This document shows positions 1 to 5,369 of a stretch of 9,290 bases of DNA, one piece after another. The position numbers and the translations under genes were made by a program. This DNA is from Candidatus Latescibacterota bacterium. Its GTDB lineage: Bacteria > Latescibacterota > UBA2968 > UBA8231. Where the stretch lies: the NCBI GenBank assembly GCA_003529325.1, contig DPVW01000257.1, positions 11,594-20,883 of the forward strand. The letters are read 5' to 3'. How positions within the stretch are numbered: the stretch's first letter is position 1; each line of letters opens with the position of its first letter. The notes beneath the pieces are model-generated. The model worked only from the letters and a program-made list of their open reading frames with translations, ran no database searches and was not told the origin of the DNA.

Positions 1-123
1 CCCGACGATATGGCGGCCCGCCTCGACGATCTGCGCGAAGCCGGTGCCTGGATCATCGGCGGCTGCTGCGGCACCAGCCCCGATCATATCCGTGCTTTCC
101 GCAACGACATTGACGCTGGCTAG
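1..123 (+). CDS. Homocysteine S-methyltransferase-like protein, C-terminal fragment (5' end outside window)
   Basis: Only the last 40 residues are present, and the frame is open at the window's left edge. The fragment carries GGCCGTSPDHI at residues 20-30. The GGCCGT box near the C-terminus is the hallmark of the homocysteine S-methyltransferase (Pcmt/MmuM/BHMT and MetH N-terminal) barrel, where the paired cysteines (here 22 and 23) bind the catalytic zinc that activates homocysteine thiolate. The protein stops about 11 residues after this motif region, so it is a stand-alone enzyme or a C-terminal barrel and not the N-terminal half of a full MetH. The methyl donor (S-methylmethionine, betaine, methyl-folate or another) cannot be told from this piece. 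It ends with TAG two bases before the dioxygenase start, suggesting one transcript. Confidence 0.78.
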   Translation, partial: PDDMAARLDDLREAGAWIIGGCCGTSPDHIRAFRNDIDAG

Positions 124-125
124 AT

Positions 126-848
126 ATGGACTCTCTGACGGACTCCCAGATTCAGCAATACCGTGACGAAGGCTTTCTCGTCCTGCCCGGCCTCTTCAGC
201 CGTGAGGAAGTGGCGGCGATGATCACGCATTACATGGCGCTTCGTGCCGAAGGTCCAAAACCGGGTGACTCGGGCGGCACCAAGGATCACGCAGAGGACC
301 CGAATCACCAGTATCCCCGCATGATCAACATGCACGACTGGGACGAACCCTCGAGTGCTTGGGCGAGCCGTGATGACCTGCTTGTAGCCACGACTTGTCT
401 GCTCGACGATGCACCCGTCCTCCGACAGACGATGCTGTACTTCAAACCGCCCGGCGGTCGTGGCCAGGGCCTGCACCAGGACGAGCAGTATATCTGCCAG
501 GATCCCCTTCTCGGTCTCTGGATCGCTCTCGAACGGGCAGACGAGCAGGTGGGACAGATGGTCGTCGTCCCCGGCTCGCATCGACATGGACTGCTCCCGG
601 TGGAGCCGGCGGATACGTCTATTTCTTTCTCCGGGGGTCAAACGACGATGCCTGACGGCGCCGTCACCGTCGGCATCGATCTTGACCCTGGGGACGCCCT
701 GTTCTTTGATGGTCGCATCATCCACGGCTCGTATCCGAATCGTACGAGCGATCGCTGGCGCCGCAGCTTTATCTGCCACTACGTAGGCGCCCACGCGGAA
801 AGCTTCGAGCCGATCCAGGGCCAACACATGTCGCATCTGCCGTCGTGA
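126..848 (+). CDS. Phytanoyl-CoA dioxygenase (PhyH) family Fe(II)/2-oxoglutarate oxygenase
   Basis: A 240-residue protein of typical length for the bacterial PhyH family. It opens with a characteristic segment (QQYRDEGFLVLPGLFSREEV, residues 10-29). The iron triad is complete: His117 and Asp119 in GLHQDEQY and the distal His200 in IIHGSYPNRTSDRW. Arg212, five residues before a CHY that parallels human phytanoyl-CoA hydroxylase, is the likely 2-oxoglutarate carboxylate ligand. The enzyme is therefore expected to be an active cytoplasmic oxygenase, hydroxylating or oxidatively demethylating a small molecule. The family covers phytanoyl-CoA, ectoine, phosphonate and secondary-metabolite substrates, and the sequence does not tell which applies. 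The ATG lies two bases after the upstream TAG with no strong Shine-Dalgarno, consistent with translational coupling. Its stop overlaps the next gene by four bases. Confidence 0.9.
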   Translation: MDSLTDSQIQQYRDEGFLVLPGLFSREEVAAMITHYMALRAEGPKPGDSGGTKDHAEDPNHQYPRMINMHDWDEPSSAWASRDDLLVATTCLLDDAPVLRQTMLYFKPPGGRGQGLHQDEQYICQDPLLGLWIALERADEQVGQMVVVPGSHRHGLLPVEPADTSISFSGGQTTMPDGAVTVGIDLDPGDALFFDGRIIHGSYPNRTSDRWRRSFICHYVGAHAESFEPIQGQHMSHLPS

Positions 849-1114
849 CCGAGTACCAGATTCTGTACTGGCGGCACATTCCCGCCCAGGTTCGGGTCTT
901 CGATGGTCGCCGCCCGCAATCCAGGCAGTTGCCGCCTCGATTCCAACTCGATATTGATCGTGTCGCCATGGACGAAGGACTGGCGGGTACAGACGACTAC
1001 CTGTCCCAATGGCAATGGACGGAACGCCAGCATCGAGTGGGCGAGCCAGCGGTCCTGCTCGAGAAGCTTGTGACGGAACTCGTTGAGGAGTACGACAGGA
1101 GCACCGGTTCGTAA
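845..1114 (+). CDS. Small 'virulence factor' family protein (PF13769-like)
   Basis: An 89-residue soluble protein with no signal peptide, membrane segment or cysteine. It begins with GTG inside the GTGA overlap with the dioxygenase stop. The pattern [13 protein letters not shown] (residues 4-16), LPPRFQ (29-34) and [11 protein letters not shown] (48-58) matches what I recall of the Pfam 'Virulence_fact' domain. That domain takes its name from a staphylococcal factor but is widespread in non-pathogens. I recall homologues near methyltetrahydrofolate and methyltransferase genes in Proteobacteria, which would fit the homocysteine methyltransferase upstream; that is memory and not checked. The biochemical role is unknown. 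The stop overlaps the mnmG start by one base (TAATG), so the two are probably translated in a coupled way. Confidence 0.75.
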   Translation: MTEYQILYWRHIPAQVRVFDGRRPQSRQLPPRFQLDIDRVAMDEGLAGTDDYLSQWQWTERQHRVGEPAVLLEKLVTELVEEYDRSTGS

Positions 1115-3018
1115 TGTCTACGACCCATCCAACATCTTATGACGTCATCATCGTCGGCGGGGGACATGCCGGTACCGAGGCGGCACTCGCTGCGGCACGC
1201 ATGGGGGCCAAGACCCTACTGCTAACGATGAATCTGGATACCATCGGACAGATGTCCTGCAATCCCGCCATCGGCGGGATCGGCAAGGGGCACATGGTCA
1301 AGGAGATCGATGCCCTCGGTGGCGAGATGGCGGTCAACACCGATCGGGCTGGCATTCAGTTTCGCCGGCTCAATACCCGGCGCGGCCCCGCGGTGCGGGC
1401 CTGTCGCGCCCAGTGCGACAAGAAGGTCTATCAATTCGAACTGAAGTTCGCCTGCGAGGGCCAGGTGAATCTCGACATCCGCCAGGGCATGATGGAAAGC
1501 CTCATCGTCGACAATGGCCTCGTGCGGGGTATCGGGGTGAAGGGCGGTATTCTGTACGAAGGCCGAACCGTTGTGCTGACGACGGGCACCTTCCTGCGAG
1601 GCAAGATCCATGTCGGTGACTTCAGTTATGCCGCCGGCAGGGCTGGGGAAACCTCCGCCGACCTGGCCTCGGAGGGCCTCGTCGCACTGGGCTTCGAAAT
1701 CGGACGCTTGAAGACGGGAACACCGCCACGGGTCAACGGTTGTGGTATCGACTTCGACGCCATGGAGGAACAACCCGGCGACGATCCGCCGCGCACCTTC
1801 TCTTATCGGTACGATCGACCCCTGCTACCCCAACGGTCCTGTTACATCACCTACACCAACTCGCGTACGCACGACCTGATCCGCGACAATCTCGAGCGCT
1901 CCGCCATGTATTCCGGTCGTATCGAAGGCGTAGGACCGCGATACTGTCCATCCATTGAGGACAAGATCGTGCGCTTCGCCGACAAGGAACGACATCAGAT
2001 CTTCGTCGAACCGGAAGGCCTGCGGACGCACGAATTCTACATCAATGGCTTGTCCATGAGCCTGCCTGAGGATGCACAGCTACCGATCCTACAGACATTG
2101 CCCGGACTGGAGCGAGCGCAGATCATGCGTCCCGCATACGCTGTCGAATATGACTACGCCGAGCCCACGCAACTACATGCGTGGCTGGAGACGAAGCGTG
2201 TCGGCGGGCTGTTCTTCGCGGGGCAGATCAACGGCACCACCGGATATGAGGAAGCGGGCGCCCAGGGTCTGATGGCAGGTATCAACGCCGTCCTCAAGAC
2301 TCGGGGTGAGGAACCCTTCGTGTTGGATCGGTCCCAGGCCTATATCGGCGTGCTGATTGACGACCTCGTCACCAAGGGCACGAACGAACCATATCGCATC
2401 TTCACCTCCCGTGCCGAATACCGGCTGTTACTGCGAGAGGACAATGCCGATGAGCGCCTCATGGAGTATGGTCGTCGCTTCGGTATGGTAGACGACGACG
2501 TGTGGGCGATGTTCCAACGCAAGCGTACACAGGTGGCGGCAGAGATGGAACGTCTGCAGCAGCAACGGTTGCCCGCCAGCGACCGACTGAATGAGCTACT
2601 CGCCCAACGTGGCACGACGGCGGTGCGCGAGTCGACACTGCTCATCGATCTGCTGAAACGGCCGGAACTCGACTATGCCGACATCGTCACGCTGGCGCCA
2701 CCTGCTGAAGAGCTGACGCCGGATGCAACAGAGCGTGTGGAGGCGGAAACCAAGTACGCCGGCTATATCGACCGCCAGTCGCATGAAGTCGAGCGCCTCA
2801 AGCGTATGGAGTCCCACATCATCCCCCCGGATTTCGATTACGCGACGCAGGCGACACCGCTGTCGATGGAGGCCCGGCAGAAGCTGGCCGGACTGCAGCC
2901 GCGGACCCTGGGTCAGGCCTCCCGGGTTTCGGGGGTGTCGCCGGCGGATATCTCCGCGTTGATGATCCTGCTCCACGCCCGGGGCGCCGGCACGTCTGCC
3001 GCCGAAGCCGAAGCCTGA
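1114..3018 (+). CDS. mnmG: tRNA uridine-5-carboxymethylaminomethyl(34) synthesis enzyme MnmG (GidA)
   Basis: A full-length 634-residue MnmG. With MnmE it installs the (carboxymethyl)aminomethyl group at C5 of wobble uridine 34 in certain tRNAs, using FAD, NADH, GTP, methylene-tetrahydrofolate and glycine or ammonium. Visible landmarks are the FAD dinucleotide-binding loop [11 protein letters not shown] (14-24), [14 protein letters not shown] (47-60), both family signatures ([15 protein letters not shown], 274-288, and the [17 protein letters not shown] region, 369-385), the [19 protein letters not shown] box (428-446) and the C-terminal helical tRNA/MnmE-binding region with YAGYI. The two conserved cysteines (Cys49 and Cys278, matching E. 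coli 47 and 277) are present. An AGGAG lies 12 bases before the ATG. MnmE is not next door, which is usual outside a few lineages. It sits in a dense operon rather than next to rsmG as in many bacteria. Confidence 0.98.
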   Translation: MSTTHPTSYDVIIVGGGHAGTEAALAAARMGAKTLLLTMNLDTIGQMSCNPAIGGIGKGHMVKEIDALGGEMAVNTDRAGIQFRRLNTRRGPAVRACRAQCDKKVYQFELKFACEGQVNLDIRQGMMESLIVDNGLVRGIGVKGGILYEGRTVVLTTGTFLRGKIHVGDFSYAAGRAGETSADLASEGLVALGFEIGRLKTGTPPRVNGCGIDFDAMEEQPGDDPPRTFSYRYDRPLLPQRSCYITYTNSRTHDLIRDNLERSAMYSGRIEGVGPRYCPSIEDKIVRFADKERHQIFVEPEGLRTHEFYINGLSMSLPEDAQLPILQTLPGLERAQIMRPAYAVEYDYAEPTQLHAWLETKRVGGLFFAGQINGTTGYEEAGAQGLMAGINAVLKTRGEEPFVLDRSQAYIGVLIDDLVTKGTNEPYRIFTSRAEYRLLLREDNADERLMEYGRRFGMVDDDVWAMFQRKRTQVAAEMERLQQQRLPASDRLNELLAQRGTTAVRESTLLIDLLKRPELDYADIVTLAPPAEELTPDATERVEAETKYAGYIDRQSHEVERLKRMESHIIPPDFDYATQATPLSMEARQKLAGLQPRTLGQASRVSGVSPADISALMILLHARGAGTSAAEAEA

Positions 3019-3040
3019 GGACCGTCGGCGAGAGACTTAT

Positions 3041-4264
3041 TTGAGTCCACGCTCGGTGGCAGTACGCCTGTCGGTAATGTACTTCCTGCAGTTTGCCGTG
3101 TTTGGCGCACAGACCATCCTACTTGCGGGTCATATGCGGGAGTTGGGGTTCGATGGCGCGCAGATCTCCTGGGTGTATGCCACCGGCGCCCTGGCTGCCC
3201 TCGTCTCCCCGGTGATCGCCGGTTGGCTCGCCGATCACTTTCTGCCCACCCAGTACATCATGGGCCTCTGCTACTTGGCGTGTGCGCCCGTATTGTGGTG
3301 GGCCTATGGGCAGACCTCCTTCCTGTCCCTATGGGCGGCGATGCTCCTGTTTCAGTTTGTCCATGTGCCGACCATGGGCCTGAGCAATGTCGTCGCCCTG
3401 TTCCATCAGCCCGACTCACAACGCATTGGCTTCGTCCGCGCCTGGGGCACTGTCGGTTGGGTCGCCATCAGTTGGGCCCTCAGTCTGCATCTACATTTCT
3501 GGGACGCCTGGGAGCCCCTGCGTAACCATCTGGGTGACGGCCTTCTCATCTCTGCCGCCCTCGCACTGTTGATGGGCCTATTCTGCCTGACACTGTTGCC
3601 ACACACACCGCCGGGCCAGTCCATACGGCGACCCCTGGCCATTCTCGACGGTTTCCGCCTGCTCGCCGAATCGCGGCCCTTTCTCATCCTCTTTGCGGTC
3701 TGTTTCGTCGTCGCCATGATGCGGCCCTTCTTCTATAATCTGGGCTTCCTGTTCTTCTCCGATCCCCACGGGTTCGGCCTGACGTCGAGCTTGTCCACCG
3801 CGGTGATGAGTCTTGGCCAGATTGTCGAGATTGGCGCCATGCTCGTGCTGGCCGCTTGTCTGCGTGTCTTTGGCTGGCGCTGGACGATCCTTGTGGGAGC
3901 TGCCGCTCTGGGACTTCGGTTCGGCGCCTTCGCCGTGGGAGAGCCCGTCTGGTTCGTCATTGGCGCCCAGTCGCTGCACGGAGTCGGCTTCACCTTCTTT
4001 TCTATTGGCAGCGTCGTCGCCGTCGAGAGTCTGGCACCGCGTCAACGACGAGCCAGCGCCCAGAGCCTTCTCGTATTCGTCAACTCAGGACTCGGGGCGC
4101 TCGCCGGCCACTGGCTCACCGGTAGCGCCTACGATCGGTACGAACTCCCTGGGGGCGCCCACGATTGGCAGGGCATCTTCCTGGTTCCCGCCTGCGGCTG
4201 CTTCCTCGCATGTGCCCTGATCGTCATCCTGCTACGCGACCATAAAACGGCCGGTGTAGTCTGA
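3041..4264 (+). CDS. MFS transporter, NupG-like nucleoside:H+ symporter family
   Basis: A 407-residue polytopic inner-membrane protein with about twelve hydrophobic segments, split by a hydrophilic central loop near residues 187-212. Family marks resembling NupG/MFS_1_like are RLSVMYFLQFAVFGAQ (9-24), GWLADHFLPTQY (61-72), FVRAWGTVGWVAI (131-143), LGQIVEIGAM (258-267) and SLHGVGFTFF (311-320). NupG and XapB import nucleosides with protons; members from other phyla may carry other substrates, so nucleoside uptake is a family-based guess. The chosen start is TTG, with GAGAG six bases upstream. GTG at 3056 is an alternative. ATG at 3077 would cut into the conserved LSVMYFLQ helix and is less likely. 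It lies 22 bases after mnmG and is probably part of the same operon. Confidence 0.85.
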   Translation: MSPRSVAVRLSVMYFLQFAVFGAQTILLAGHMRELGFDGAQISWVYATGALAALVSPVIAGWLADHFLPTQYIMGLCYLACAPVLWWAYGQTSFLSLWAAMLLFQFVHVPTMGLSNVVALFHQPDSQRIGFVRAWGTVGWVAISWALSLHLHFWDAWEPLRNHLGDGLLISAALALLMGLFCLTLLPHTPPGQSIRRPLAILDGFRLLAESRPFLILFAVCFVVAMMRPFFYNLGFLFFSDPHGFGLTSSLSTAVMSLGQIVEIGAMLVLAACLRVFGWRWTILVGAAALGLRFGAFAVGEPVWFVIGAQSLHGVGFTFFSIGSVVAVESLAPRQRRASAQSLLVFVNSGLGALAGHWLTGSAYDRYELPGGAHDWQGIFLVPACGCFLACALIVILLRDHKTAGVV

Positions 4265-4266
4265 GG
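4262..4266 (+). promoter_or_regulatory. Candidate Shine-Dalgarno TGAGG
   Basis: TGAGG overlaps the stop codon of the MFS gene and lies 8 bases before the TTG at 4275. It is the main argument for the TTG as start of the next gene, because the alternative GTG at 4308 has no visible ribosome binding site. Confidence 0.4.
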
Positions 4267-4274
4267 CCCCTTCT

Positions 4275-5273
4275 TTGCGCTATACTTGCCTTGGCGCTAC
4301 GCGTCGAGTGGGTATACCCCTCGGGCGACGGATAACCACATCCACAGGATCTCCCATCACAAGGAACCGGCGACTCTTCGTTCTTCTTTGGTTTTGCCTC
4401 GGCAGCGCACTCTGTCTCAGTGTCGATGCCACGGCTCACGTCGGTGACCGCATCATCCCGATCTATGAAGTGCCAAGCAGCGACATCCCTGACCTCGACG
4501 ATTTCTCCATTTTCGAGTGGGAAGAGATCGTTCCAGAACCGTCACTGGAGAGTTCTGACTTTTCCTCCCTGCAGGTGGGCAGCCCAAGTTCGGCCGATCT
4601 TGCCGTGCGCATCTACCTGGCCTGGAACAAGACCACGCAACGCATTTATATGGCGATGGAACGCACGGACGACTTTTTCATAAATGAGTACGCAGGAGGG
4701 GATGCACCCAACTTCTTTGGCGCCGACCATCTCGAGTTCTATGTCGACGGCGACCACTCCGGTGGTCAATACGCCTGCGGCCCCCCCGATGGGACCCAGG
4801 ATCAGATCAGACTATATGTCGGCGCCCAGGCCCAGCGCTACGCCGTCATCGCCGAAGCCCCCGATGCGATCCTGTTCGGTTTAGAGGGGTTCGCCAACGG
4901 TTGGGCCAGCGAACCGCCCTGGGCTGACATCCGGACACAGCAGATCGGTGTGGAGCCAACCGAGACACGCTTCGAGCTCTACACGACCCTGTGGGACAAC
5001 CTGAACTGGAATGGGCCGGAAGCCTCCTTGCGCACCTTGCTCGAACCGAACAACATCATCGGTCTGCAGATCGGCGTCATCGACCACGACGCCCTGGGCT
5101 CAGGAGGCATACGCTACTCGATCAACTCTTTACTGAAGCGCCCACCTCTTGTCTGCTACGCCGAAAATTTCCTCGATGCACGCCTCGTTCCTTGTAGTCG
5201 CGGTGACTGTACATTCGCCGACCCCGCCGCCATACGATCCAATTCCTGGGGGCGGATCAAGGCGAGTTTCTGA
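4275..5273 (+). CDS. Predicted secreted beta-rich protein, CBM9/DOMON-like
   Basis: A 332-residue exported protein of uncertain function. Arg-rich NRR (31-33) is followed by a hydrophobic core (34-50) and a likely signal-peptidase site after ATA (52-54). The first 30 residues are unusually long for a signal n-region, so the GTG at 4308 (residue 12) could be the true start. The mature part resembles the extracellular 'CBM9-like' ligand-binding sandwich: a strand with YLAWNKTTQRIYMAMERTD (114-132) followed by FFGADHLEFYVDGDHSGGQY (147-166), parallel to the LWDDDYFYIAA and DNDFEVFIDPD elements of the minus-strand CBM9 protein here. It ends in SWGRIKASF, an ending I recall from similar proteins. 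Four cysteines (168, 294, 307, 312) in the mature chain suggest two disulfides. No catalytic residues were recognised. It lies just upstream of the large repeat protein and may work with it. Confidence 0.8.
   Translation: MRYTCLGATRRVGIPLGRRITTSTGSPITRNRRLFVLLWFCLGSALCLSVDATAHVGDRIIPIYEVPSSDIPDLDDFSIFEWEEIVPEPSLESSDFSSLQVGSPSSADLAVRIYLAWNKTTQRIYMAMERTDDFFINEYAGGDAPNFFGADHLEFYVDGDHSGGQYACGPPDGTQDQIRLYVGAQAQRYAVIAEAPDAILFGLEGFANGWASEPPWADIRTQQIGVEPTETRFELYTTLWDNLNWNGPEASLRTLLEPNNIIGLQIGVIDHDALGSGGIRYSINSLLKRPPLVCYAENFLDARLVPCSRGDCTFADPAAIRSNSWGRIKASF
4281..4286 (+). promoter_or_regulatory. Possible -10 element (TATACT)
   Basis: TATACT within TTGCGCTATACTTG matches five of six bases of the sigma-70 -10 consensus, but no TTGACA-like -35 box sits 16-18 bases upstream. 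If it is used, transcription would begin near 4293. That rules out the TTG at 4275 for this transcript and favours the GTG at 4308. It could separate the secreted-protein pair from the upstream metabolic operon. Confidence 0.3.
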
Positions 5274-5287
5274 TTTTATGTCGTCGC

Positions 5288-5321
5288 GCCGGTTTGCCCC
5301 GGACCCGGCCGAATGCTTTTT
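5288..5321 (+). terminator. Weak hairpin plus T-run between the two secreted-protein genes
   Basis: GCCGG (5288-5292) can pair with CCGGC (5305-5309) around a 12-base loop, and TTTTT follows at 5317-5321 after a 7-base spacer. The stem is short, the loop large and the T-run offset, so it would at best attenuate transcription into the large downstream gene. The rest of the 96-base gap (5274-5369) shows no clear promoter. Confidence 0.2.
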
Positions 5322-5358
5322 GTTGATATCAGCCGCAGATGTCCCCCTCGTTGCCACC

Positions 5359-5362
5359 GGAG
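5359..5362 (+). promoter_or_regulatory. Shine-Dalgarno GGAG deciding the start at 5370
   Basis: GGAG lies 7 bases before the ATG at 5370, immediately ahead of a textbook signal peptide. The longer frame from ATG 5313 would put 19 residues rich in Arg and Cys before the signal peptide and has no comparable site. Confidence 0.65.
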
Positions 5363-5369
5363 TTTCCGC

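Noticed and set aside
120..836. 238-residue open frame antisense to the dioxygenase gene
   Set aside because: It lies wholly opposite a gene with clear family motifs, and its translation has no recognisable domain. High GC with biased third positions makes such shadows common.
3000..3030. CGCCGA / TCGGCG inverted repeat at the end of mnmG
   Set aside because: The loop is 19 bases, no T-run follows, and one arm is inside a repetitive Ala/Glu-coding tail. The transporter gene follows closely, so termination here is unlikely.
3578..4045. 155-residue minus-strand open frame inside the MFS gene
   Set aside because: The product is a low-complexity, Glu/Gln/Asp/His-rich chain opposite membrane-helix codons, a typical antisense shadow.
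5313..5369. Upstream ATG giving a 969-residue form of the large secreted protein
   Set aside because: It would place an Arg/Cys-rich stretch before the signal peptide. GGAG at 5359 and the signal sequence both point to ATG 5370, and the only cysteines of the long form lie in this stretch.
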